From NCBI RefSeq assembly GCF_004745825.1, contig NZ_SRLA01000002.1, positions 310,001 to 374,000 of the forward strand: a stretch of 64,000 nt of DNA, written 5' to 3'. Below, piece after piece: positions 54,972-63,797 of this stretch. This DNA is from Hymenobacter fodinae (lineage in GTDB: Bacteria; Bacteroidota; Bacteroidia; Cytophagales; Hymenobacteraceae). Under the pieces are notes generated by a model, which made no database searches, had not been told where the DNA came from, and was given only the letters and a program-made list of their open reading frames with translations. A program made the position numbers and the translations under genes. The stretch's first letter is position 1, and each line of letters starts with the position of its first letter.

Positions 54972-55769
54972 CTAGCTGCCCAGCTTGCTCAGTACAAACG
55001 ACACCAGAAACCCAAGCACGGTGATCAGGCCGGTAAAGTTGTGGGCCACCTCGAAGGCTTCGGGAATCATGGTGTCGGCAATCATGGCCAGCACGGCACC
55101 CGCCGATACGGCCATGGTAGCGGCTACTACATTGGCCGAAAACCCACTGAAAATAGTGTAGCCCAGCAGCGACGAGACACCCGAAATAACCATGATGCCG
55201 GCCCACAGCAACAGCACATACTGAGGCGTGCGGCCGGCTTTTTTCATACCGGCGGCGCTGGACAGCCCCTCGGGTAGATTAGACAAGAAAATGGCCACTA
55301 CGGCCACCATGCTCACGGCTCCACCGGCCAGCATGCTCAAGCCAATAACTATGCTTTCCGGAATGCCATCGAGCAGTGCCCCAATGGCCAGCGCCATGCC
55401 GTTGTCGTCGCCAGTGTCAGTGGCTTCTTTCTGGCCCGACTGCACAGCGGTACGTTCTTCTTTTTGCTGGTCGCCGGAGCGTTTGCGGTGCTTGGCGCCG
55501 TAGCGGGCCAGCAGCCAGTTAGCGAAAGTGTAGGCGGCCGCACCGCCCACGAACCCGATGGCCGTGGCATCGAAGCCGCCTTTCTTGTAGGCCTCTTCCA
55601 TGAGCTCTAGGGAGAGAGTAGAGATGAGGACGCCGCTGCCAAATGCCATGATGGCTGCCACCAGCCGTTGCGGTACCTTCAAAAAGTACCCAATAGCTGC
55701 GCCCACTAGCAGCGCCGAGCCCGATACCAAGCCCCAAAAGCCGGCCACGGCCCAGGTAGGGAAATTCAT
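54972..55769 (-). CDS. ZIP-family metal transporter
   Basis: The protein has 265 residues with eight hydrophobic helices. ZIP signatures: the DGIPESIVIGL segment in place of the usual HNFPEG-type motif, and SNLPEGLSSAAG in the next helix, which ligate the metal. A long hydrophilic, charged loop (about residues 92-123) lies between helices 3 and 4. Zinc or another divalent ion is the likely cargo; direction is not told by sequence. It stands alone. Confidence 0.88.
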   Translation of the reverse strand: MNFPTWAVAGFWGLVSGSALLVGAAIGYFLKVPQRLVAAIMAFGSGVLISTLSLELMEEAYKKGGFDATAIGFVGGAAAYTFANWLLARYGAKHRKRSGDQQKEERTAVQSGQKEATDTGDDNGMALAIGALLDGIPESIVIGLSMLAGGAVSMVAVVAIFLSNLPEGLSSAAGMKKAGRTPQYVLLLWAGIMVISGVSSLLGYTIFSGFSANVVAATMAVSAGAVLAMIADTMIPEAFEVAHNFTGLITVLGFLVSFVLSKLGS

Positions 55770-55848
55770 ACGATAGAAAGTTGAGGGGAGAGAAGATAGA
55801 TCTTGCCCCTCACGTACGGCCCAGTTGCCACTGAGTTTTGCCCTAGGC

Positions 55849-56121
55849 CTAGGCCTCCCGAAACCGCTCCAGCGTGGCCTGGAAGGCTTCCTCCGTCAGG
55901 CCCGAGACGTCTACTTTTTTGAACGGGGCCGTGTGCCCTGATACCAAAGTCAGCGCTGACTTAGCTACGCCAAATACCTCGGCCAGGTAGGCCAGTAAGC
56001 AAGTGTTGGCCTTACCATCCTGAGCGGGCGCCTTTAGCCGAATGGTTACAGTGCCATCGGGCGCTACCGAAAGGTGGTTGGCGCGGGCGTTAGGCTTGGC
56101 TTTGAGGTGAAGAACGGGCAC
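55849..56121 (-). CDS. DUF167 protein (YggU-like)
   Basis: The protein has 90 residues matching the DUF167 family end to end: LHLKAKPNARANHL at the start, IRLKAPAQDGKANTCLLAYLAE, and SALTLVSGHTAPFKKVDVSGL. The fold is known from YggU but the function is not. Its TAG stop lies in a double CCTAGGCCTAG motif. It follows the small membrane gene by 9 bases and is probably co-transcribed with it. Confidence 0.9.
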   Translation of the reverse strand: MPVLHLKAKPNARANHLSVAPDGTVTIRLKAPAQDGKANTCLLAYLAEVFGVAKSALTLVSGHTAPFKKVDVSGLTEEAFQATLERFREA

Positions 56122-56130
56122 GTAAGGCGG

Positions 56131-56340
56131 TCAGGACGGCGAGTTATAAGCGTCGTACACGTTCCAGGCCCAGATCAGGAAGGGCACCACCAGCGTCCAG
56201 GCCAGCAAAAAGCCCAGTACGCCGCCCACGGCCCAAATCAAAAACGCTTTGATAAACTGACCCTTTACCAATTGGCCTAGGCCAGGTACGAACAGGGAAA
56301 GAAGAGCGGGCAATCCATACGTCTGCTTCATGCGTGACAA
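56131..56340 (-). CDS. Small membrane protein, 69 residues
   Basis: Two hydrophobic segments (LPALLSLFVPGLGQLVKG and a longer one, FLIWAVGGVLGFLLAWTLVVPFLIWAWNVYDAYN) resemble small TM2/DUF5683-like proteins in which a PGLGQL turn precedes membrane helices. Function unknown. A second ATG at 56331 is also possible. It starts a two-gene unit with DUF167. Confidence 0.72.
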   Translation of the reverse strand: MSRMKQTYGLPALLSLFVPGLGQLVKGQFIKAFLIWAVGGVLGFLLAWTLVVPFLIWAWNVYDAYNSPS

Positions 56341-56401
56341 GGGAGCTAGGGGCCGGAAAAGGCTAGAGGTGGCGCAGGACTGCCATCCGCCAGCAAACTA
56401 G

Positions 56402-57190
56402 TTAAAATAACGACAGCTCGGGCGCTGGGGTTTGCTGGGTGCGGACCTGGCCGGTGGGGCAGCGCTCGAGTAGCACGCAGCGCCCACAGGCGGGCGTGTG
56501 GAAGTAGCAGCACTTCTGCCCGTGAAACATGAATGCCTCGTGGTGGTCGTACACCTGCTGGGCATCCCAGCCGGGCGGTAACAGAGCCTCCAGCTGCGCG
56601 TGGGCGGCGGCCTCGCCTACCTTTGGCCCAATGAGGCCTAGGCGCTGCGCTACGCGGTGGTGGTGACTATCGACGGGCATGGCGGGGCGGCGCAGAGTGC
56701 TGAACAGGAGCACGGCCGCGCTGGTTTTGGGTCCCACGCCGGGCAGCGCCTCCAGCCAGGCTCGGGCTTCCGGAATGGGCATATCAGCCAGAAACTCCAG
56801 GTTGCATGGGCCGCCGCAGCGGTGGCCTACCTCACGTAGCACATGCTGCAGGCGGGGCGCCTTCTGCTCGGGCCAGGTGCAGGGACTGATGGCATCTTGC
56901 ACTTCCTCCGTGGGGGCATCGCGCACGGCATCCCAGGTCTGAAACCGGGCCCGCAGCTGTTGGTAGGCCCGGTGCGACTCCTGGTTGCGGGTGCGGTGAG
57001 ACAGCAGGGCGCTGATCAGCTCGCTGAGCGGATCTTTGGTACTGAAAAAAGCGAATGGGGCGCCATACTGGGCGCACAGCCGCTCGTGGGTCCAGAGGGC
57101 CAACTCGCGGCGGGTGTCTAGCTCGGCTACGGAGGGTGGGTAAGGCTTCACGTGCTTGCTACGCACTAGGCCGCCGTTGAGGTTAGGCAA
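56402..57190 (-). CDS. Endonuclease III-like HhH-GPD DNA glycosylase
   Basis: The protein has 262 residues. The helix-hairpin-helix LPGVGPKTSAAVL with K155, the catalytic D174 (VDSHHHRV) and the iron-sulphur motif C228-x6-C235-x2-C238-x5-C244 are all intact, as in Nth. It should remove damaged bases and nick abasic sites. The N-terminal 40 residues extend beyond standard Nth, and the YFHTPACGRC cluster end is like the Bacteroidota subgroup. It is encoded alone. Confidence 0.87.
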   Translation of the reverse strand: MPNLNGGLVRSKHVKPYPPSVAELDTRRELALWTHERLCAQYGAPFAFFSTKDPLSELISALLSHRTRNQESHRAYQQLRARFQTWDAVRDAPTEEVQDAISPCTWPEQKAPRLQHVLREVGHRCGGPCNLEFLADMPIPEARAWLEALPGVGPKTSAAVLLFSTLRRPAMPVDSHHHRVAQRLGLIGPKVGEAAAHAQLEALLPPGWDAQQVYDHHEAFMFHGQKCCYFHTPACGRCVLLERCPTGQVRTQQTPAPELSLF

Positions 57191-57202
57191 ATCCTAAAAT
57201 AA

Positions 57203-57231
57203 ACCCCCACCCGGCCTAGGCCAGGTGGGGG
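57203..57231 (-). terminator. Hairpin after the Tyr/Gly-repeat gene
   Basis: CCCCCACC and GGTGGGGG pair around CGGCCTAGGCCA, which is itself nearly palindromic, and on the minus strand is followed by a T-rich tract. Confidence 0.7.
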
Positions 57232-57255
57232 CACGGTGCAGGCGTAAGAACGGGG

Positions 57256-58248
57256 CTACTGTCCGCGGTTGTAAAGTAAAATGGCTTGCTTGATGCTGTT
57301 CTGCTGCTTTCCACCAATAACCAGGGGCACAATGGCCAGCGGAATGGCTGCGTATACCAGCGGCGACACAGAGAAGCCGTTGCTGCCCCCAAAGCTGGAG
57401 AGCGTGCCGGCTAGCATCAGGCCACCAGCCGCTATGTAGCTGAGGGTGGTGTATGTGCCGTAACGGCGGGCATCCTGCAGCAGCTTCGCACTGCCGGGGT
57501 TGTCGGAGGTGGCTATCTGCAGGTTTTTGATGGTCAGGTTTTCAATGGGGCCGTTGTCTTTGCTGAAGTAGTCGGTTTTTACCGTGCGGTAGCCGCCGTA
57601 AGGGTAGCCACCATACGGGTACCCGCCGTAGCCGTAGCGGCCATACCCAAAGCCCCCTAGTCCCCCGTAGGGGTTGTTCATGTACTGGGTGCTCGTAATA
57701 GAATACAGGCTGATGCGGCCTACCCGGTCGCGGCGCAGCGTAGACTCGCGGTTGGAGCGGCCGGGCAGGGTAGTACGCACGTAGAAGCCGGTTTCATCCT
57801 CATAGTAACGCACCTGGTCTAGGTCGAAGCGCTGCTGGCCATCTACGAGCAGGAAGCTGCGCCCAAACACCGGCTGTTTGATTTCCACATCATACCCCCG
57901 CACTACTTGGCCCGTCTTCAGACCTACGGCGTAGCGGGTAGTATTGGCGGGCGGAATGGCCATTTGCTGCCGGCGCTGTTGCTGTTGCTCGCGCACTGAA
58001 TCGGGCAGGACGGGCGGGACCGCCACGGCGCGTTGCGCCGGGCTTACCCGCCGCGCCGTATCGGCAGGGGCAGCGGTGGAAGAAGGGAGTACGGCCGGTG
58101 ACGAGGTGGCGGGGGGCACCACGGGGGTGGTAGTGGGCGCCGGAGTGGGGGCACCGGGCAGTGTGTTAAGTTGGCGGGGCGTCTGTTGGGCCAGGGCCGA
58201 AGCCGAGACAGTGCAGAGCGCGGCTAGTAGGAGAGAGCGGAGCTGCAT
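57256..58248 (-). CDS. Exported protein with Tyr/Gly/Pro repeat, unknown function
   Basis: The protein has 330 residues: signal peptide to ALAQQ; a Pro/Thr/Ala/Val-rich linker (about 25-100); a beta-rich domain (RYAVGLKTGQVVRGYDVEIK to DLDQVRYYEDETGFYVRTTLPG); a repeat region with GGYPYGG units (about 198-222); and a C-terminal part with hydrophobic helices (SYIAAGGLMLAGTLSSFGG, SPLVYAAIPLAIVPLVIG). I do not recognise a family. The repeat resembles sequences of adhesive or flexible envelope proteins. It is followed by a terminator hairpin and preceded by a 520-base gap. Confidence 0.7.
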   Translation of the reverse strand: MQLRSLLLAALCTVSASALAQQTPRQLNTLPGAPTPAPTTTPVVPPATSSPAVLPSSTAAPADTARRVSPAQRAVAVPPVLPDSVREQQQQRRQQMAIPPANTTRYAVGLKTGQVVRGYDVEIKQPVFGRSFLLVDGQQRFDLDQVRYYEDETGFYVRTTLPGRSNRESTLRRDRVGRISLYSITSTQYMNNPYGGLGGFGYGRYGYGGYPYGGYPYGGYRTVKTDYFSKDNGPIENLTIKNLQIATSDNPGSAKLLQDARRYGTYTTLSYIAAGGLMLAGTLSSFGGSNGFSVSPLVYAAIPLAIVPLVIGGKQQNSIKQAILLYNRGQ

Positions 58249-58768
58249 AGAGGAACTTTAAGTAGCAAGAAACTAAAAAAGCCAGGAGAGGTGGAAATCA
58301 GGTGAAGACTGCCCCACCGCTCGCAAACTAAGCCGCCGAGGCGGCATACGTACGCCCTGCGCAACATAAAAAATGTAAGCAGAAGTTGCGCGCCGCCGAG
58401 CGAAGGTATCTCAACTGGTGAGACACCGCTAGCCGCAGGATCGTGCCACGCGGTGAAAAGTTGCAAGTGGCGCGTAAGTATGCTGAGCCTGGGGGCTTTA
58501 TGACAAGCATAACGAGTAGAGCATCAGGGTAGTGTGCCAGCCACTTGTCAGGTGCCACACACTGAGTGGCCGCCTAACAACTGAGCAGTAGGCGGCACCT
58601 CAGCCAACTGGCCTAGCGCTCTTCAGTCAGAAACCTGCTTAAGAGGAAATGCTGCGAAAGCACAGTGCCCCTGGCCTACCGCAAGGGAAAAAACTATAAA
58701 ACCGGCGGGCCTCCCTGGTGAAGAGATGCCGCGCCGGTTTGTAGCAAGCCATGGTACGTGGGCTGAAC
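58249..58768. other. 520-base gap between the repeat-protein gene and the response regulator
   Basis: No gene is supported. It should hold the promoter of the minus-strand gene at 57256. Two stem-loops are visible: GCCGCCTA-12-TAGGCGGC at 58569 and the terminator at 58698. Short open frames on both strands have no recognisable product. Confidence 0.4.
58698..58740 (-). terminator. Terminator of the histidine kinase/response regulator unit
   Basis: AAACCGGCG pairs with CGCCGGTTT (minus one bulge), and on the minus strand the hairpin is followed by TTTTATAGTTTTTT. It lies about 30 bases downstream of the response regulator stop. Confidence 0.75.
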
Positions 58769-59179
58769 CTATTTCAGTAACCGCTCCAGCAGGTTCATGC
58801 TGTCTACCATATCCGAGCTGGTCTCGAAATCGAGGGGCTTAAGAATGTAGCCGCTTACGCCCAGGTTTTGGGCATTGAGGCGGTCAACGTCCATGCCCGA
58901 GGTAGTAGTGATGAACACCGGAATCTGGCTGAACTCAGGCATGCTGCGCAGCTCCGCCAAAAACTCGTGCCCGTTCATTTTGGGCATATTCAGGTCCAGC
59001 AGAATTACTTCGGGCAGAGGCCGGATGGGCTCTACATCGTTACGGCCCAGCAGCAAATCCAGAGCCTCAATGCCATTGAAAGCCGTGTACAGCTTATGCG
59101 GCACACTGAAACGCTCGAAGGCCTTCTGGGCCGTCATGGTGTCAAAAAAATCGTCCTCGACCAGTAGTACGGAGCGCAT
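58769..59179 (-). CDS. Single-domain response regulator (CheY/Rcp-like)
   Basis: The protein of 136 residues is a receiver domain only: acidic pocket D9/D10 (VEDDFFD), phosphate-accepting D62 (LLDLNMPKMNG), switch T92/T93 and K114 (YILKPLDF). There is no DNA-binding output, so it acts by protein contact. It lies 31 bases downstream of a histidine kinase, the typical arrangement of Rcp-type pairs in Bacteroidota. Confidence 0.92.
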   Translation of the reverse strand: MRSVLLVEDDFFDTMTAQKAFERFSVPHKLYTAFNGIEALDLLLGRNDVEPIRPLPEVILLDLNMPKMNGHEFLAELRSMPEFSQIPVFITTTSGMDVDRLNAQNLGVSGYILKPLDFETSSDMVDSMNLLERLLK

Positions 59180-59210
59180 ATAAAGAAGAAGTGTGGCCTA
59201 GCGAATAAAG

Positions 59211-60725
59211 TTACGAGGCGACCGAAGTTGGTACCGGGGCTGGCTTCGGCCACGTAAAGATAAAGGCCGTGCCCTCGCCTTCCGCGGAATCTACCCGAAT
59301 ACTGGCTTTTTGTTCGTCGAGAATTTTTTTCACGATACTGAGCCCAATGCCCGTGCTCTCGGCCGTGTTTCGGTCGCGCAGGGTCTGGAACATCAGGAAG
59401 ATTTTCTCGTGAAACTGAGGCGCGATGCCGGGTCCATCGTCGCGGACGGTGAACTCGTACTCGTTCTTCAACTCCTGGCAGCTCACCGTGATGGTGCCCT
59501 CGGGCTTGTGGTGGTACTTGGCGGCGTTGCCCATGAGGTTGGTAAACACCTGCTGCAGGCTTAGGCGGTCGGTAACTAGCGTGGGCATGTTGGTAGGTAT
59601 TTCTACCCTGAAGCTGGCGGGTACCACCATTTCCTGCACCTCCCGCACCAACTGGCCTACGTGCACTTCCTCCAGTTTCTGCTCGGTGCGGCCCACCCGG
59701 GCGTAGGCCAGTAGGCCATTAATCAGGTCTTCGAGGCGGTGCAGGCGGCCCTTCATCATGTCCAGGTACTGGCGCATCTGGTCGCTGAGTTCGTTGGGCA
59801 ACTCGCTCTCAATCCACTTTACCACCGTTACCACGCCCCGCAACGGTGCCTTCAGATCGTGAGAGGCTACATAGGCAAACTGGTCGAGCTCCTTGTTGCG
59901 GGTTTCGAGCATGGTGAAGTTCTCATCCAGCGTTTGGGTCATGCGGTTGAGGGAAGTAGCCAGGTTGCCCAGGCTGTCCTTACCTCGGTCCTTGATTTTT
60001 ACTTTGTAGTCGCCCTGCACCACGCGCTCTGCCAAGCTCTCAATCAGTTGAATCCGGCGTGCCACTTCCTCGTTGGTTTGCGTGAGCTGTTGCTGCAACT
60101 CAGCATTGGCCTTAAGCTCCTGAAAAATCTTGTTGAAAAGCCACAGCACAATGATGGCGGCCAGCACCGCCGACACAATAATGGCCGCGGGGGTGGTGTG
60201 CTCATAAATGCCTTGGCGCTGGCGGCGCTGGCTTAACAACCCCTCTTCCTCGGCCTTCATGTGCTCCACTAACAGCCGAAGCTTTTCCTGCATTGCCCGG
60301 TCGCCGATAACTAGGCGTTGCACCGCCGATACTGAGGGTTTTTCCTGCAGGAAGTTGCTCAGATAGTCGGTTTCCTGGGCAATAATGGTTTTCAGGGTAT
60401 CTAGGCGTAGCTGCTGGGAGGGGTTATCAGAGGTCAGGACGCGGAGGGTGTCGTGGTCTAGGCGAGCCTGCTGCAACACCGCCTGAAACGTAGTTTTCTG
60501 CGTGGAGTCATTCAGGAGCAGGTAGCCGCGCACTTGGCTTTGGGCATCGCGCATGCGCATGCGCAGGTCGGAGGTGCGCTGCAGCACCTGGTAGGTGTGC
60601 TCTACTCGTTGGGTGTAGTAGCTGAGCTGCTGAATACTGTACCAAGCCAGCAAAGACGTCAGCAGCAGCATGCTCACGGCAATGGTAAAGCCCAGAATAA
60701 TCTTGGTGTTTAGCTGTAAACGCAT
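59211..60725 (-). CDS. Sensor histidine kinase (CHASE3-HAMP)
   Basis: The start at 60725 (MRLQLNTKIILGF) yields 504 residues: transmembrane helix 1 (about 8-30), periplasmic helical CHASE3-like sensor, helix 2 (about 180-200), HAMP and coiled-coil, dimerisation helix with phosphate-accepting H289 (VASHDLKAPLRG), and HATPase domain with NLMGNAAKYHHKPEG, RDDGPGIAP and TGIGLSIVKK. It should autophosphorylate and feed the single-domain regulator encoded just downstream. The signal sensed is unknown. Confidence 0.92.
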   Translation of the reverse strand: MRLQLNTKIILGFTIAVSMLLLTSLLAWYSIQQLSYYTQRVEHTYQVLQRTSDLRMRMRDAQSQVRGYLLLNDSTQKTTFQAVLQQARLDHDTLRVLTSDNPSQQLRLDTLKTIIAQETDYLSNFLQEKPSVSAVQRLVIGDRAMQEKLRLLVEHMKAEEEGLLSQRRQRQGIYEHTTPAAIIVSAVLAAIIVLWLFNKIFQELKANAELQQQLTQTNEEVARRIQLIESLAERVVQGDYKVKIKDRGKDSLGNLATSLNRMTQTLDENFTMLETRNKELDQFAYVASHDLKAPLRGVVTVVKWIESELPNELSDQMRQYLDMMKGRLHRLEDLINGLLAYARVGRTEQKLEEVHVGQLVREVQEMVVPASFRVEIPTNMPTLVTDRLSLQQVFTNLMGNAAKYHHKPEGTITVSCQELKNEYEFTVRDDGPGIAPQFHEKIFLMFQTLRDRNTAESTGIGLSIVKKILDEQKASIRVDSAEGEGTAFIFTWPKPAPVPTSVAS

Positions 60726-60911
60726 GCAGGAAGTAAGGTGAGAAGTGCTTTGGCTACAATGATACAAGCTGAAGCACAGTAGTGGCCTACAACGAAGCGC
60801 AGCACTGGCGGGTTGGCCTGTGTATCTTCGCGGCGCCGACGTGCCCGGTTAGTCGGGCGCTGCTTGCCCGCCGGGCACCTCCACCTTTTCTGTTCTCACC
60901 CCGCTGCTCCC

Positions 60912-61718
60912 ATGCCCGACGCCATCACCAGCCCCCAGAATCCGCGCATCAAGAACCTGCTGAAGCTGCAGCAAAAGTCTTCGGAGCGCCGGGCGCAGGG
61001 CCTTACTATCATCGAGGGCCTGCGGGAGCTAACCATTGCCCGCGGCGCCGGAGTAGCGGTGCCAGCCTTGTTTGTGTGCCCCGAGCTAGCCGGCGAGCAG
61101 CGCCAGCAGGAACTGCGGGCCCTATTTGGCAAAGGCGAAACCGAGTGGTTTGAGGTATCGAAGGCGGTGTTTGAGAAGGTGGCCTACCGCGAAGGTTCCG
61201 ATGGCGTGCTGGCTCTGGCTAAGCCGCCCCTGCGGACGCTAGGCCAGTTACAGCTGCCCGCCACGCCCCTGCTGTTGGTGCTGGAAGCCGTGGAAAAGCC
61301 TGGCAACCTGGGCGCCATTCTGCGTACCGCCGATGCGGCCCAGGCTACGGCCGTTATCGTCTGCGACCCACGCACCGATTTGTTTAACCCCAACGCCATC
61401 CGGAGCAGCATTGGGTGCTCATTTACGGTGCCCACCGTAGCCACCACCCGCGAGGAACTACTGTCCTGGTGTAAGCAAAACGGCATCAAGACCTACGCCG
61501 CCGCCCTCACCGACCGGGCTGTGGCCTACACCACCTGCGACTTCCGGGGCCCCACGGCCCTGGTAATGGGTACCGAAGCCGACGGCCTCACGCCCGAGCT
61601 CATGCAGGCCTGCGACCAGACCATCATCATTCCCATGCGCGGCGCCATCGACTCGCTCAACGTGAGTACGGCTACTGCTATCCTCACTTTCGAAGCCGTA
61701 CGCCAGCGCGAAGGGTAA
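60912..61718 (+). CDS. SpoU/TrmH-family RNA methyltransferase
   Basis: I start at the ATG at 60912 (MPDAITSPQNPRIKNLLKLQ); about 268 residues. An N-terminal substrate-binding part (QKSSERRAQGLTIIEGLRE) precedes the knotted SPOUT domain: LEAVEKPGNLGAILRTADAA, then the cofactor loop ALVMGTEADGL and IPMRGAIDSLNVSTATAI. It transfers a methyl group to 2'-O of rRNA or tRNA; the exact site is not clear from sequence. The stop is one base from the end of the convergent DUF2071 gene. Confidence 0.92.
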   Translation: MPDAITSPQNPRIKNLLKLQQKSSERRAQGLTIIEGLRELTIARGAGVAVPALFVCPELAGEQRQQELRALFGKGETEWFEVSKAVFEKVAYREGSDGVLALAKPPLRTLGQLQLPATPLLLVLEAVEKPGNLGAILRTADAAQATAVIVCDPRTDLFNPNAIRSSIGCSFTVPTVATTREELLSWCKQNGIKTYAAALTDRAVAYTTCDFRGPTALVMGTEADGLTPELMQACDQTIIIPMRGAIDSLNVSTATAILTFEAVRQREG

Positions 61719-61719
61719 G

Positions 61720-62463
61720 CTACACCCGCTTCAAGTTCATCACCCGCACATCAACCCCATCAGCGGCCAGCAAATGTGGCGGCCCAACGGGCGTGGGCAA
61801 GCCATGTGATTCAACCAGCGTAGAGTTCCACTGGTGCAGCGTGGCCTGGCGCAGGGGCCAGGGCTCGTGCCAGAGTGTGCCGCGCCAGAGTTGCGGGCCT
61901 TTAATATCGTGCAGGAGGTTAGGGCCCGAGGTATACAGGTGGTAACGCTCGGTGAGAAAGTATTCCAGGGAGCCGGGTTGGGCCGGAGGTAAGGCGACGC
62001 CGGGCGTCCAGGAGGCGGCAAACGTCGCCGCCGGCATCTGGCGGTGCGTTCTGACAGCTTGGAACTGCAGGCCATCGGCTTGCTCGCTAAACGACATGCG
62101 GGCGTGCAGGTAGGGCAGATGAAACAGGCTGCGGGCTAGCTCCACGGCCGGCCAGCTGTTGGCATCCAGCGAAAGAAACCACACGCCGGGCACACCATCA
62201 AGGGTGGCGTAGGTGCGCACGTTTAGCTCGTGCAAGGAGCGCAGCCCCGGCACCGCCGGCACGCCCGGAGGTCGCACCCCACTCATGGAAAACGGCACCA
62301 CGCCCAGCCACGCCTGCCCCTCAAACAGATCCAGCTCTAGGCGCGGGGGGAGGTAGGGCCGCAGCACCTCCGGTGCAGTAGGCCAGTGGGCAAATAATAA
62401 GTTGCTCCACCGCTGATGCAGCAGCGGAATACGAGTGGGGCGAGTGGGGTGAGTTTCGGGCAT
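61720..62463 (-). CDS. DUF2071 protein (YqjF-like)
   Basis: The protein has 247 residues and matches the DUF2071/YqjF family: WSNLLFAHWPTAPEVLRPYLPPRLELD at the start, GQAWLGVVPFSMSGVRP, then ELNVRTYATLDGVPGVWFLSLDANS. The fold is related to acetoacetate decarboxylase, but most members have no shown activity. It is convergent and almost abutting with the TrmH-type gene (1-base gap), so the two transcripts overlap at their ends. Confidence 0.88.
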   Translation of the reverse strand: MPETHPTRPTRIPLLHQRWSNLLFAHWPTAPEVLRPYLPPRLELDLFEGQAWLGVVPFSMSGVRPPGVPAVPGLRSLHELNVRTYATLDGVPGVWFLSLDANSWPAVELARSLFHLPYLHARMSFSEQADGLQFQAVRTHRQMPAATFAASWTPGVALPPAQPGSLEYFLTERYHLYTSGPNLLHDIKGPQLWRGTLWHEPWPLRQATLHQWNSTLVESHGLPTPVGPPHLLAADGVDVRVMNLKRV

Positions 62464-62562
62464 GTCTAGTCAACAACGCAAGCAGGCTTTCAGCTACGAT
62501 AGTACTGATTCAGCGCCGTGGACAAGAAAAGCGAGTGCCAATTGTAGGCTCAACTGCTAGTC

Positions 62563-63690
62563 CTAGTGCCAGTGCAACTCGCCGCGGCGGGCAGTTGCAT
62601 GTACCTGCAAGCCAGCATCAAACAGAAAGAAATCGGCGGCAAACCCTTCGCGTAACTGGCCTAGCTGCTGGTCTTGCGTAATTACCCGGGCGGGGTAAAG
62701 AGTGGCCATACGCAGGCTTTCTTCTAGGGGCAGACCTACGTGCTCCACGCAATTGCGCACGGCCTGGGGCATGGTTAGGGCCGAGCCACCCAAAATGCCT
62801 TGCTCGTCCACGTAGTAATTGTCGCGCAGCTGGAAACGGTAGGCGCCCTGGCGGCTGTCGGTAACGGCATCGGTGATGAGGAACAGGCGCTCCTGCAGAA
62901 TTTTCTGGCTGATGCGCACCGAGGCGAAGTCGCAGTGCACCCCGTCGGCAATGATGCTGGCCTGCGCATTAGCGGCGTCATAAATAGCACCCACCATGCC
63001 CGGCTCCCGGCCCTGCAGCGCCGACATAGCATTGAACAGGTGCGTGGCGGCCGTAAACCCTTCCCGGAAACCAGCCGCGGCCTGCGCATACGTAGCGTTA
63101 GAATGTCCCGCCGACAGTATTACGCCGGCCTCCCGCAGCCGTGCTACTACCGCGGGCGTAGATACCTCGGGGGCCAGGGTCATGATTTTCAATACGCCAT
63201 CAGCCAGCTTCAGCAGTTCATCGACCTCAGCTACGGTGGGCACATGAATGAATTCCTCCTGATGGGCGCCCTTCTTGATGGGGTTGATGTAAGGCCCTTC
63301 CAGATGAATACCCAACAGGCCTAGCGTCGGGTGGCGTCGCTGAAACTCACGCCCTACTTCTAGGGCCGTGCGCATCATCTCCCAGGAGTTAGTGGGCATG
63401 GTAGCCATGAAGCCGGTAGTGCCGTGCCGGAAGGTATGGTGCGCCAACGCCTCCAGGGCTTCTAGGTCAGGTTCCACCGAGAAGAGTAGCCCGCCCGCAC
63501 CGTAAATCTGCAAATCAAGCAAACCCGGCGCTACGTTCAGGCCCCGGCCATCCACTACGGGTACATCGGTCGGCAGGCTAGCAGAATCAGGCAGCAAAGC
63601 GCTGATGTTGCCGTTTTCAATCAGCAGCGCGTGATGGGCAAGTACGGCCGTGCCGGTGTAGAATGTGCAGTTGCGAAGCAGGTAGCGCAT
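62563..63690 (-). CDS. nagA: N-acetylglucosamine-6-phosphate deacetylase
   Basis: The start at 63690 (MRYLLRNCTFYTGT) gives about 375 residues. Amidohydrolase features of NagA are seen: GLLDLQIYGAGG, HLEGPYINPIKKGAH with the metal-binding E, SAGHSNATY with histidine, and TDAVTDSRQGAYRFQ with the catalytic aspartate. It removes the acetyl group from GlcNAc-6-phosphate in amino-sugar recycling and uptake. The usual partner nagB is not in the window. Confidence 0.93.
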   Translation of the reverse strand: MRYLLRNCTFYTGTAVLAHHALLIENGNISALLPDSASLPTDVPVVDGRGLNVAPGLLDLQIYGAGGLLFSVEPDLEALEALAHHTFRHGTTGFMATMPTNSWEMMRTALEVGREFQRRHPTLGLLGIHLEGPYINPIKKGAHQEEFIHVPTVAEVDELLKLADGVLKIMTLAPEVSTPAVVARLREAGVILSAGHSNATYAQAAAGFREGFTAATHLFNAMSALQGREPGMVGAIYDAANAQASIIADGVHCDFASVRISQKILQERLFLITDAVTDSRQGAYRFQLRDNYYVDEQGILGGSALTMPQAVRNCVEHVGLPLEESLRMATLYPARVITQDQQLGQLREGFAADFFLFDAGLQVHATARRGELHWH

Positions 63691-63797
63691 AAGCAAGGGG
63701 AGATGAGGCGTAGGGTGGAATAGAACGGACGCAAGCGGCCAAACGACCCGTTTCACTAATTGTTTCGTACAAGCACCCAATCAAAACTACCGATTTC

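Noticed and set aside
58249-58768. Possible RNA gene in the gap before the response regulator
   Set aside because: I looked for tRNA-like cloverleaf and riboswitch patterns and saw only simple stem-loops.
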